From: Microbacterium bovistercoris
GTDB lineage: Bacteria > Actinomycetota > Actinomycetes > Actinomycetales > Microbacteriaceae
NCBI RefSeq assembly: GCF_003387575.1
Contig: NZ_QUAB01000038.1
Span: 1-64,000 of the forward strand
DNA: 64,000 nucleotides
Direction: 5' to 3'
Shown: one piece after another, positions 8,781 through 16,647 of the stretch
How positions within the stretch are numbered: position 1 is the stretch's first letter
How the letters are laid out: each line of letters opens with the position of its first letter
Notes under the pieces: generated by a model
What the model saw: the letters and a program-made list of their open reading frames with translations, nothing else
Told to the model about the DNA's origin: nothing
Database searches by the model: none
Made by a program: the position numbers and the translations under genes

Positions 8781-10826
8781 GTGACCACCCCACTTCTGGA
8801 GAGCTACGCCGCCGGCGCCTGGTTCCGCGCGGACGACGAGGGCACGCCCCTTCTCGACGCCGCCACCGGCGAGGAGATCGCCCGCATCTCGAGCGCAGGC
8901 CTCGACACCGCGGCGATGGTCGACTACGCACGGCGCGTCGGCGGTCCGGCGATCCGCCCGCTCACCTTCCACGAGCGCGCCACCACGCTCAAGGAACTGG
9001 CGCTCATGCTCGGACAGCACAAGGACGAGTTCTACGCGCTGTCCGCACGCACCGGCGCGACCAGGCGCGACTCGATGGTCGACATCGACGGCGGCATCGG
9101 CACGATGTTCTCGTACGCGAGCAAGGGCAAACGCGAGTTGCCGAACGACGTCGTGTACCTGGACGGCGCCGTGGAGCGACTCGGCAAGGGCGGCACGTTC
9201 CTGGGACAGCACGTCTACATGTCGAGGCCCGGGGTCGCGGTGCAGATCAACGCCTTCAACTTCCCGGTGTGGGGCATGCTCGAAAAGCTCGCGCCCGCGT
9301 TCCTCGCCGGACTGCCGACGATCGTGAAGCCGGCCAGCCAGACCGCGTACCTCACCGAGGCCGTCGTGCGCCGGATTGTCGGCTCCGGCATCCTGCCCGA
9401 AGGCGCGCTGCAGCTGATCTCCGGCGGCGTCGGCGACCTGCTCGCGATGCTCGACGCGCAGGATTCGGTGTCGTTCACCGGCTCCGCCGCAACCGCCGAT
9501 CTGCTGCGCCGCGACCCGGCCGTGCAGGAGCGCGGCGTGCGGCTGCAGGTCGAGGCCGACTCGCTGAACGCCTCGGTGCTGGGCACGGACGTCACCGCCT
9601 CCGACCCCGAGTTCGACCTGTTCGTGAAGGGCGTCGTCGCCGAGATGACGGTCAAAGCCGGCCAGAAGTGCACGGCGATCCGCCGGGCGATCGTGCCGGA
9701 GGCGATGGCGGATGCCGTGATCGCGGCGATCTCGGATCGGCTCTCACGCATGGTGGTCGGCGATCCGACCGATGAGCAGGTGCGCATGGGCGCGCTCGCC
9801 AGCCTCGGCCAGCGCGAGGAGGTGCGGCGGGCCGTCGCGACTCTGCGCCGCAGCTCCGATCTGGTGTTCGGCGACCCGGACAGCGTCGAGGTCGTCGGGG
9901 CGGATGCCACGGCCGGAGCCTTCCTGTCACCGATCCTGCTCCGCGCCCATGACGGCGCCGAGGAGCCGCACGACGTGGAGCCGTTCGGCCCGGTCAGCAC
10001 CGTCATCACCTACCGGACGGTGGACGAGGCGATCGCGCTGACCGCGCGCGGTCGGGGCAGCCTGGTGGCATCCGTCGTCACCCACGATCCGACGTTCGCC
10101 CGCGACATCGTACTGGGCCTCGCACCATGGCACGGCCGGGTGCTGGTACTCGATCGCGACGACGCGGCCGAGTCGACCGGGCATGGCAGCCCGCTGCCGA
10201 TGCTCGTGCACGGCGGTCCGGGCCGCGCCGGCGGCGGCGAGGAGCTCGGCGGCATCCGCGGTGTGCTGCACCACATGCAGCGCACCGCTGTGCAGGCCTC
10301 CCCCGACATGATGACCGCGATCACCGGCCGGTGGACTGCCGGGTCGGTGCGCCGCGTGGAGGACGTGCACCCGTTCCGCAAGAGCCTGCGCGACCTGCGC
10401 ATCGGCGACAGCATCGTCTCGGCGCCGCGCACCGTGACGCTCGCCGACATCGACCACTTCGCCGACTTCACCGGCGACCGGTTCTACGCGCACACCGACC
10501 CGGAGGCGGCCGCGAGGAACCCGCTGTTCGGCGGCATCGTCGCACACGGCTACCTCGTCGTCTCGCTCGCCGCCGGCCTGTTCGTAGACCCGGATCCGGG
10601 CCCCGTACTCGCGAACTTCGGCGTGGACGGACTGCGCTTCCTCACCCCGGTCAAGGCCGACGACACCATCCGGGTGACGCTGACGGTGAAGCAGATCACG
10701 CCGCGTTCATCGGCGGATTACGGCGAGGTGCGCTGGGACGCCCTCGTCGTGAACCAGGACGACGAGCCGGTCGCGACCTACGACGTGCTCACACTGGTGG
10801 CGAAGGAGTGGCCACCAGCGGAGTGA
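8781..10826 (+). CDS. paaZ: bifunctional oxepin-CoA hydrolase / semialdehyde dehydrogenase PaaZ
   Basis: A 681-residue fusion. Residues about 1-520 form an aldehyde dehydrogenase with the general-base Glu in LQVEADSLN and the catalytic Cys in KAGQKCTAIRR. Residues about 535-675 form a MaoC-type hotdog hydratase with DFTGDRFYAHTD and GGIVAHGYLVVSL. It opens the oxepin ring and oxidises the resulting aldehyde. The start is GTG, preceded by GAAGGGA. Transcribed divergently from paaA behind the shared operator; converges on the DUF1254 gene. Confidence 0.92.
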   Translation: MTTPLLESYAAGAWFRADDEGTPLLDAATGEEIARISSAGLDTAAMVDYARRVGGPAIRPLTFHERATTLKELALMLGQHKDEFYALSARTGATRRDSMVDIDGGIGTMFSYASKGKRELPNDVVYLDGAVERLGKGGTFLGQHVYMSRPGVAVQINAFNFPVWGMLEKLAPAFLAGLPTIVKPASQTAYLTEAVVRRIVGSGILPEGALQLISGGVGDLLAMLDAQDSVSFTGSAATADLLRRDPAVQERGVRLQVEADSLNASVLGTDVTASDPEFDLFVKGVVAEMTVKAGQKCTAIRRAIVPEAMADAVIAAISDRLSRMVVGDPTDEQVRMGALASLGQREEVRRAVATLRRSSDLVFGDPDSVEVVGADATAGAFLSPILLRAHDGAEEPHDVEPFGPVSTVITYRTVDEAIALTARGRGSLVASVVTHDPTFARDIVLGLAPWHGRVLVLDRDDAAESTGHGSPLPMLVHGGPGRAGGGEELGGIRGVLHHMQRTAVQASPDMMTAITGRWTAGSVRRVEDVHPFRKSLRDLRIGDSIVSAPRTVTLADIDHFADFTGDRFYAHTDPEAAARNPLFGGIVAHGYLVVSLAAGLFVDPDPGPVLANFGVDGLRFLTPVKADDTIRVTLTVKQITPRSSADYGEVRWDALVVNQDDEPVATYDVLTLVAKEWPPAE

Positions 10827-10860
10827 CGCCCTGGCGGGGCGCCACTGCGCCCGCCAGGCG
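10827..10860. terminator. bidirectional hairpin between paaZ and the DUF1254 gene
   Basis: Directly after the paaZ stop. Arms CTGGCGGGGCGC (10831-10842) and GCGCCCGCCAG (10847-10857) pair with one bulged G around loop CACT; outer bases extend the stem imperfectly. There is no T tract, which is common in high-GC actinobacteria. The flanking genes converge, so it can serve both. Confidence 0.65.
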
Positions 10861-10881
10861 ATCGAAGCGGTCGCCGCCCGG

Positions 10882-12339
10882 TCACAGCGGTTCGACGTCG
10901 CCCGGCTTCCAACTGCCGTCGAACCATGTCTCCAGCGGCCCGTACAGGCGCAGCAGCGCGAACCAGCCCTTGCCCGGCACCGTCTGGATCCAGTTGGTGG
11001 CCAGCGCGGCCGGCTCCTCGGGGCCGAACACGATGTCGGTCGATCCGTCGGCGTTCCGCGCGAGCGAGTCCCGTTTGTCGTTGCGGCTGGGCAGCGGCTG
11101 CCCTGTCTGCAGCTCGGAGCGGGTCTGCGGGTCGTACACGACGATCGACCAGAAGTCGGCCGCCGGCACCTCCGCCGGCAGCCGCAGCCGATAGGTCCGC
11201 GCGCCGTCGAGCGGGGCGCCGTCGGCGTCGACCATCGCCGCGGCGTACTGCGAGCCCTTGCCGACCATCTTCAGCGCCATGGCCGGAGTGTTCACGGTGG
11301 CCAGGTAGAAGAACGTCGTGCGGGCGTCCAGGAAACGGCCGCCCGCACCGCCGTCTCGCAGGAAGCGGTAGTCGCCACCCGGGAACGGATTGACCCACTG
11401 CCGGTCCTCGTAGAGGAAGAAGCTGCTCTCCCGCGACCGGAAGGACATCGACCGCGCGGTGCCGTTGCCGACCGCAGCCGCATCGACGAGGATCCCTCGC
11501 ATGCGCTCATCCGGATCGAACGGGTGCCCCTTGGCGATGCCGATCGAGGCGAGCAGACCTCGCGTCTCGGCGTCGATGAGCCCGACCGGCTCCTTGGCGA
11601 TGACCTGGGCCACCTCCTCGTAGAAGGTCACGTCGTTCGCGTGGACGGTGTTCATGACCTCTCCGGACAGCGAGGTCCACTCCATCGCCGGCGGATCGTT
11701 CCGCGACGAGAACGGGTAGATCCGCACGCCGGACTCGAACAGCTTCACCGCCGCGTCCGGCTTGCCGTCCACGAGGAAGCCCCGCAGGATCACGAGGTGG
11801 ACGAAGCCGGGGCTCTCGGCGACGAACCAGCCGTCCGGGCGCTCGCCGTCGTACCCCGGTGGCACGATCAGGTAGGTGCCGCCCTGACCGCGGTCCGGCC
11901 CCGGTGCGCCGAGGTCGATGACGAAGCGGAACCAGGCGTCGTCCACCGTTCCGGGGCCGCATCCCGGCGGGACCTCGATCACGGTGGCACCATCGCGCTC
12001 GAGATCCAGCATCGCGATCGCATAGACGGTGTCGGTGTTGCCCGTGAGGAAGAGCGGGTTCGAATCCATCAGACGATCTGCGATCACTCCGCGATGACAG
12101 GAATCGCCGGCGAGCGCCGACACTCCGCGCCGGATCCCCTCCAGCGATGCCGCGGGTATGCAGTTCAGAAAGGCCTCGACGCCGCGGATGAAGTCGAGGT
12201 GGTCGAACAGCATCTGCGCCGTCTGCGGGGTCGGCACACCGTCGGCGAAACGCAGCTCGCCGAGACGGGAGGCGACCACGTCCGGTGTCGTCACCTGTGC
12301 CGGGATCGGCGTGTTGTATCCGGGTGCCTGCCGTTCCAT
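10882..12339 (-). CDS. DUF1254/DUF1214 domain protein
   Basis: A 485-residue protein with the two-domain layout DUF1254 (about residues 40-190, with FLTGNTDTVYAIAMLDL) followed by DUF1214 (about 350-470, with DFWSIVVYDPQTRS and ALATNWIQTVPGKGWF). No signal peptide is evident, so it is probably cytoplasmic here although many relatives are secreted. The biochemical role of the family is unknown. The ATG at 12339 has GGAGGA five bases upstream; a GTG at 12351 is less well placed. It is divergent from the MerR-HEAT gene, which is the obvious candidate regulator. Confidence 0.8.
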   Translation of the reverse strand: MERQAPGYNTPIPAQVTTPDVVASRLGELRFADGVPTPQTAQMLFDHLDFIRGVEAFLNCIPAASLEGIRRGVSALAGDSCHRGVIADRLMDSNPLFLTGNTDTVYAIAMLDLERDGATVIEVPPGCGPGTVDDAWFRFVIDLGAPGPDRGQGGTYLIVPPGYDGERPDGWFVAESPGFVHLVILRGFLVDGKPDAAVKLFESGVRIYPFSSRNDPPAMEWTSLSGEVMNTVHANDVTFYEEVAQVIAKEPVGLIDAETRGLLASIGIAKGHPFDPDERMRGILVDAAAVGNGTARSMSFRSRESSFFLYEDRQWVNPFPGGDYRFLRDGGAGGRFLDARTTFFYLATVNTPAMALKMVGKGSQYAAAMVDADGAPLDGARTYRLRLPAEVPAADFWSIVVYDPQTRSELQTGQPLPSRNDKRDSLARNADGSTDIVFGPEEPAALATNWIQTVPGKGWFALLRLYGPLETWFDGSWKPGDVEPL

Positions 12340-12508
12340 GTGTTCCTCCACCTCCGACCTTCACGAGCACGCGACCGCGTGCCGCTGAGGCCAGTCGAGC
12401 ATCGCTGTGCGAAGTGCACATCATGCTTTCTGGATGAACACCTCGGGCACCGCCCGCATCAGCGCAGCGCACATGACCTTGACACCGTGACAATCTCAGG
12501 GGTGGAAT

Positions 12509-13420
12509 GTGGAGATGCTCATCGGCGAAGTCGCGGCGCAGACCGGCATCAGCACACGGATGCTGCGCCACTACGACAGCATCGGGCTGGTGTCCCCGAG
12601 CGAGCGCACCGCGGGCGGCTACCGCCGGTACACCGACAGCGACCTTCAGACGCTGCTGCATGTCGAGGCGCTCCGCGCTCTCGGCCTGGGGCTGCCCGAG
12701 GTCGCCGAAACGCTTGGCTCGCCCGACTTCTCCCCCGCAACCGTCGTCGATCGTCTCCTGGTGCACACCGCCGAGCTCATCGCGCGCGAGCAACAGCTGC
12801 TCCGCCGGCTGGAACGGATCCGGAGCAGCGAACAAGGAGCGGGCTCAGAGGCGCTGCACCTCATCGGTCTGATGCACGGCGTGGAACCGCACGAGCCGCC
12901 TCGACGACCAGGCGGCGCCGACGGCCCCGTCGGTGACGCTGCTGCAGCGACCGCAGAGGATGCGCCGGCCTCCGAAGCCGACCCGAACGCGGCCGGGGCG
13001 CTGGACTGGGCGCTCGCCCGGATCGGCGATCGCGCCGTCCCACTGCTGAAGGCGTCTCTGGCGTCCCCGGACGTGACGCAGCGCCGGAAAGCCGCAGTGA
13101 CCCTGGAGAAGATCGGCAGCGCTCGGGCTCTGGCGGCCCTCGCCGGAGCACTCGAGGACTCCGATACCGTCGTGCGCGCCAGGGCGGCACTGATCCGCGG
13201 TCGCCGCGGCGATCTGGACGCCGTACCCGCCCTCGTCGACCTGATCGTGCAGGGCGTCGACGACGTCGAGGCGATCGAACTGCTCGCGGGCCTCGCTGTC
13301 TCGCCGCAGGCGGCATCGGAGATCATCGGCATGATCTCCGAGCGCATCCCGGCAGCGGATGCCGAGGCGCGCGCACGGCTGACCGGCGCGCTGGCGGAAA
13401 TGGAGAAGCCCGCCTCCTGA
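12509..13420 (+). CDS. MerR-family regulator with C-terminal HEAT-like repeats
   Basis: A 303-residue protein. Residues about 3-72 are a MerR DNA-binding domain (GEVAAQTGISTRMLRHYDSIGLV, GGYRRYTDSD), followed by a dimerisation helix to about 115. A low-complexity Gly/Ala/Pro linker (about 130-160) leads to alternating helices with repeated 'VPLLKASLASPD', 'ALAALAGALEDSD' and 'VPALVDLIVQG' units, which look like HEAT repeats. Small-molecule MerR proteins lack such a module, so it may sense a protein partner (inference). The start is GTG 12509; ATG 12515 is an alternative. A TTGACA at 12479-12484 may be its -35. The 3' end lies inside a terminator stem. Confidence 0.8.
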   Translation: MEMLIGEVAAQTGISTRMLRHYDSIGLVSPSERTAGGYRRYTDSDLQTLLHVEALRALGLGLPEVAETLGSPDFSPATVVDRLLVHTAELIAREQQLLRRLERIRSSEQGAGSEALHLIGLMHGVEPHEPPRRPGGADGPVGDAAAATAEDAPASEADPNAAGALDWALARIGDRAVPLLKASLASPDVTQRRKAAVTLEKIGSARALAALAGALEDSDTVVRARAALIRGRRGDLDAVPALVDLIVQGVDDVEAIELLAGLAVSPQAASEIIGMISERIPAADAEARARLTGALAEMEKPAS

Positions 13421-13435
13421 GAGGCGGGCTTCTCC
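13402..13435. terminator. hairpin spanning the MerR stop codon, facing ssrA
   Basis: A 15-bp perfect stem (13402-13416 with 13421-13435, arm GGAGAAGCCCGCCTC) around tetraloop CTGA. The TGA stop at 13418-13420 is inside the loop. It also lies 18 bp past the 3' end of ssrA on the opposite strand, so it can terminate both converging transcripts. The last five codons of the MerR gene form part of the structure. Confidence 0.8.
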
Positions 13436-13453
13436 CGTACGACAGCGGTTCTG

Positions 13454-13820
13454 TGGAGCTGGGGGGAATCGAACCCCCGTCCGACGCTGAGTCTCCACGC
13501 CTTCTCCGGGCGCAGTCTGTGCAGACGTTCTGCTCGGCTCCGACCTTTGTCACAGACACCTAAGTCGACAAGCCCAGCCTGGGAAGAGTCCCGTGCGACG
13601 TCCAGACGCCGTCGCACAGCAAGATTCCTAGATGACGCCAGGATCCGTATCGGAATCACATACGGTCTGACGGACTATCGGGCTCGCTTACGCAGCGAGG
13701 GCGAAGTCAGTGCGCTTTGCATCGGCACTTATTGTTTTGCAGGGAGCGTTCACGAGATAACCCTGCATCCTCGGCCCGCTTCTCGTGGGTTCACAGGCGC
13801 CGTCGAAACCGATCAGCCCC
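13454..13820 (-). ncRNA. ssrA: transfer-messenger RNA (tmRNA), one-piece
   Basis: It reads GGGGCTGATCGGTTTCGACG at the 5' end and GACGGGGGTTCGATTCCCCC then CAGCTCC at the 3' end. The first seven bases pair with the last seven (one G-U), forming the tRNA-like acceptor; the T-arm is clear. The discriminator A is at 13454; CCA is only partly encoded, so it may be added enzymatically. The tag reading frame is 13726 to 13691 (GCC first), giving ADAKRTDFALAA, then TAA at 13688-13690. tmRNA rescues stalled ribosomes and tags the product for proteolysis. The length of 367 nt is normal. A CCTTC-GCAA-GAAGG mini-hairpin (13826-13839) precedes the mature 5' end. Confidence 0.96.
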
Positions 13821-13953
13821 GTGGACCTTCTTGCGAAGGAGCCGCTGTCGCACTGTTGATTTACCATCCCGCCCGCAATGCGGCCGAGCACTACAGACTA
13901 CAACGGATGCGGCACCCGCGCCATTCCCGCGTCGGGATGACGCCTCACCGGTC

Positions 13954-15900
13954 TCAGGCCCGGCGACGACGCCCGACGATCAGAGTGATCGCGCCGAGCG
14001 CGAGCAATGCGGCCCCGGTGCCGACAGCCGGCCAGGGGTCCACTCCCGTCGTCGCCAGCCCGCCACCGGAACCGTCGGACGGCGCCTGCGGGGTGGGCTC
14101 CTGCGACTCGCTCGGATCCGGGGACGGGGTCGGCGTGACCACCACCGGGGAGAGGACGAAGTCCTGACCCTCGATCAGTTCACCGGCATCCGTGATCGTG
14201 ATCGTGCGCGACGTCGGGGATGCCGAAGCGAAGCCGTCCGGCAGCACGATCTCGATCTCGTACACGCCCGGCGGGAGATCGCCGAGACCATAGCCGCCAT
14301 CGGCATCCGTGGTCGCGGTCACCGTGCCCTGCGGGCCTGTGATCCGCAGCGTCGCGCCGGGCTGCGGATCACCGGCCGTGGTGGTCACCATGCCGGCGAC
14401 AGAACCCAGGCGAGCCAGTGCGAAGTCGACGCCGGTGACATCGTCCGCATCCACGGCCTCCTCGCGGGCGGCGGGCCCCGACACGACATATCCGTCCGGC
14501 GTCTGGACCCGCACCGTGTAGTCGCCGGCCGCGAGCTCCGGGAACGAGTAGCTCCCGTCAGCGGCGGTGACGGTGCGCACCGTCCCGTCGGGACCCTCGG
14601 CCGTGATCACGACGCCTCCGACGCCTGCGCCCGCTGCGGTCACGATCCCGGACAGGGCCGGAAGCTCCCGGAGCACGAAGTCCTGATCCGTGATCGGGGT
14701 CTCGGAGTTCTCGGGCACCGTGAACGGCGGCGGCGATGAGATGACCGTGTATCCGTCGGGTGCCGTCACGGTGAGCGAGTGCTCGCCGACCGGGACCGTG
14801 TCGATGAGGTACGTGCCGTCCGGCTTCGTCCGCACCGTGGTCCCGTCGTCGAGAGCGACGACGGCTCCCGCGACCGGGTCTCCGTTCGCATCCCGGACCG
14901 TACCGGACACCGCGACGGGGACGATGTCGCGCACCGAGAAGTCGGCCACGCCGTCCTGCTCGGTCAGATCGACCGGGCGGCTGGGCTCATCACTCGTCTT
15001 CCCCGCCGGAGGCACGATCTCGACGGTGTAGCCGTCGGTCGCCACCGCGCTCGGGAACGAGTAGGTGCCGTCCGCGGCGGTGACGGTTTCCCCGATGACG
15101 GTGCCGTTCGCGTCGGTGATGCGCACAGGCACGCCGCTGATCGGCGCCCCGGCGGTCGTGTCCTGCACGACTCCGGTCACGCTGCGGGTGATCGCGGAGA
15201 ACCAGGTCTGGTACACGGGGAAGCCCGCGCGGCGGGTGAACGTGAAGGTCAGTGACGAGATCGGAGCGGTCGGCTGGAACCAGGCGGCGGCACCCTGCGT
15301 GTCCAGGGCACCCGCGTTGCCGGTGAGCGTGCTGCTTCCCGCATCCCAGGTCGGGACATCGGCCGCATCGCCCGTGCAGGACGGCTTGCCCGCGACGCCG
15401 GGGGCGCAGTAATTGAATCCGCCCTCGAAGCCGAGCTGTGCCGCGGTGAGCTCGGTGCCGTCCGGCCCGATCGCGAGGATCTGCACAGCGTCGGCGTCGA
15501 TGTCCCCGAGCGTGAACGCCCAGCCGGACGTCGGAGTCGCCCGCTCGAACGCATAGGTCGTGATCGACGGCGAGGACGCGTTGTCCGCCTTGGGACGGAG
15601 GTTCAGATACTGCTGGTTCCGGCTCGAGCCGTAGATCGCGCCGACCGGTGTGCCTTCGGAGAGCCAGGTGCTGGCCCCCGAGATCACTCCGACCGAACCG
15701 GAGCGCGAGGTGCTCGAGTAGGTGGCGTCGAGCTGGGGCGTCGCGGCGATCGACACCTCCCCGCTGTACGCCCCCGAGGCTCCGGTCATGGGCGCCCACA
15801 GCCCCCACGACCGTTCGGTCGCAGCGCTCGCGGTCATGGTCGTCGTCAGCACGGCGGCAACGGCCAGCAGGCCGATGACGCTCCCCCTCATCAGTCGCAC
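13954..15900 (-). CDS. secreted repeat protein with LAxTG cell-wall sorting signal
   Basis: About 648 residues. A signal peptide (MRGSVIGLLAVAAVL...TASA) precedes an N-terminal globular domain of about 230 residues containing one Cys pair. Four or five tandem domains of about 80 residues follow, each with a 'DGTYSFP' or 'PDGYTV' type strand, typical of SdrD-B / carboxypeptidase-regulatory beta-sandwiches. A Pro/Ser/Thr-rich linker leads to LATTG (about residue 614), a hydrophobic helix and an RRRR tail. LAxTG is the signal used by class E sortases in actinobacteria. The start is GTG 15900 (AGGA upstream) or ATG 15891. Probably a wall-anchored adhesin or stalk protein; the ligand is unknown. 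Confidence 0.82.
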   Translation of the reverse strand: MRLMRGSVIGLLAVAAVLTTTMTASAATERSWGLWAPMTGASGAYSGEVSIAATPQLDATYSSTSRSGSVGVISGASTWLSEGTPVGAIYGSSRNQQYLNLRPKADNASSPSITTYAFERATPTSGWAFTLGDIDADAVQILAIGPDGTELTAAQLGFEGGFNYCAPGVAGKPSCTGDAADVPTWDAGSSTLTGNAGALDTQGAAAWFQPTAPISSLTFTFTRRAGFPVYQTWFSAITRSVTGVVQDTTAGAPISGVPVRITDANGTVIGETVTAADGTYSFPSAVATDGYTVEIVPPAGKTSDEPSRPVDLTEQDGVADFSVRDIVPVAVSGTVRDANGDPVAGAVVALDDGTTVRTKPDGTYLIDTVPVGEHSLTVTAPDGYTVISSPPPFTVPENSETPITDQDFVLRELPALSGIVTAAGAGVGGVVITAEGPDGTVRTVTAADGSYSFPELAAGDYTVRVQTPDGYVVSGPAAREEAVDADDVTGVDFALARLGSVAGMVTTTAGDPQPGATLRITGPQGTVTATTDADGGYGLGDLPPGVYEIEIVLPDGFASASPTSRTITITDAGELIEGQDFVLSPVVVTPTPSPDPSESQEPTPQAPSDGSGGGLATTGVDPWPAVGTGAALLALGAITLIVGRRRRA

Positions 15901-15910
15901 ACGCCATATC

Positions 15911-15922
15911 CTGGCATACCAG
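15911..15922. promoter_or_regulatory. TGGTATACCA-type palindrome upstream of the LATTG protein gene
   Basis: On the minus strand it reads CTGGTATGCCAG, 10 bases before the GTG start: a palindrome with one mismatch. It resembles the perfect sites at 53066-53079 and 61705-61718. It contains a possible -10 element (TATGCC). Confidence 0.4.
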
Positions 15923-15984
15923 ATCCCTGCTGCCCAGGATCGCGGCCGTTTCCGCCGATCGACGGTTGCCGTAGAGTCCCCGTT

Positions 15985-16647
15985 ATGAGCGACGTCATCA
16001 TCACCGTCCGCGGCGAGAACGAGGCCCGCATCGCACCCGAGCGCGCGGTCGTCCATCTCACGATCCGCGCCGAGGGCCCCGAGCGCGCCTCCGCGGTCGA
16101 CCATGCCACGCGCCTCGCAGAGCCGATCCGGCAGAGCATCGTCGACCGCAAGGAGGCCGACGCGGTCGTGGAGTGGTCCAGCACCCGCATGACCGTGCAT
16201 GCGGAACGGCCCTGGAACAACGAGGGCAAGAGGCTGGCGCCCGTGTATCACGCGGCGATCTCCTTCACAGCGACCTTCGCCGAGGCGTCCGAGCTCTCGC
16301 TCTGGGTCTCGGACGTGGCGGTGCGCGACGGTGTCGAGATCGGCGCAGTCGACTGGCAGCTCACACCACCGACCCGCGCGCGCACCGAACGGGATGTCGC
16401 GGCCGAGGCCGTATCCGTCGCGGTCGCCCGCGCCGAGGCCTACGCAGCGGCTCTCGGCCTGCACACCGTGCAGCCCGTGGAGATCGCCGACCTCGGCCTG
16501 ATCTCCCGCCAGGAGTCGGCCGCCCCACCGCAGGGCAAGATGCGGATGAGAGCTGCCGCCTTCGACTCCGCCGCGCCGGGGATGGTCTACGAGGCCGAGG
16601 ACATCGTGGTGTCCGCCACCGTGGAGGCCCGGTTCAGCGCGAGCTGA
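15985..16647 (+). CDS. SIMPL (DUF541) domain protein
   Basis: A 220-residue protein of the SIMPL family, with an N-terminal 'ITVRGENEARIAPERAVVHLTI' strand pattern, a central long helix and a C-terminal 'VVSATVEARFSA' strand. Unlike many homologues it has no signal peptide or membrane anchor. The molecular function of the family is not established; some bacterial members affect stress resistance. A -10-like TAGAGT lies exactly 7 nt before the ATG, suggesting a leaderless transcript. Its last 14 bases overlap the 3' end of hflX on the other strand. Confidence 0.8.
   Translation: MSDVIITVRGENEARIAPERAVVHLTIRAEGPERASAVDHATRLAEPIRQSIVDRKEADAVVEWSSTRMTVHAERPWNNEGKRLAPVYHAAISFTATFAEASELSLWVSDVAVRDGVEIGAVDWQLTPPTRARTERDVAAEAVSVAVARAEAYAAALGLHTVQPVEIADLGLISRQESAAPPQGKMRMRAAAFDSAAPGMVYEAEDIVVSATVEARFSAS

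Noticed and set aside
13450..13490. tRNA-like T-arm suggesting a tRNA gene
   Set aside because: The matching 5' acceptor half is 350 bases away and the tag frame lies between them, so it belongs to tmRNA.
13547..14167. Open frame across tmRNA and the end of the surface protein gene
   Set aside because: It runs through the tmRNA structure in antisense and has no protein features.
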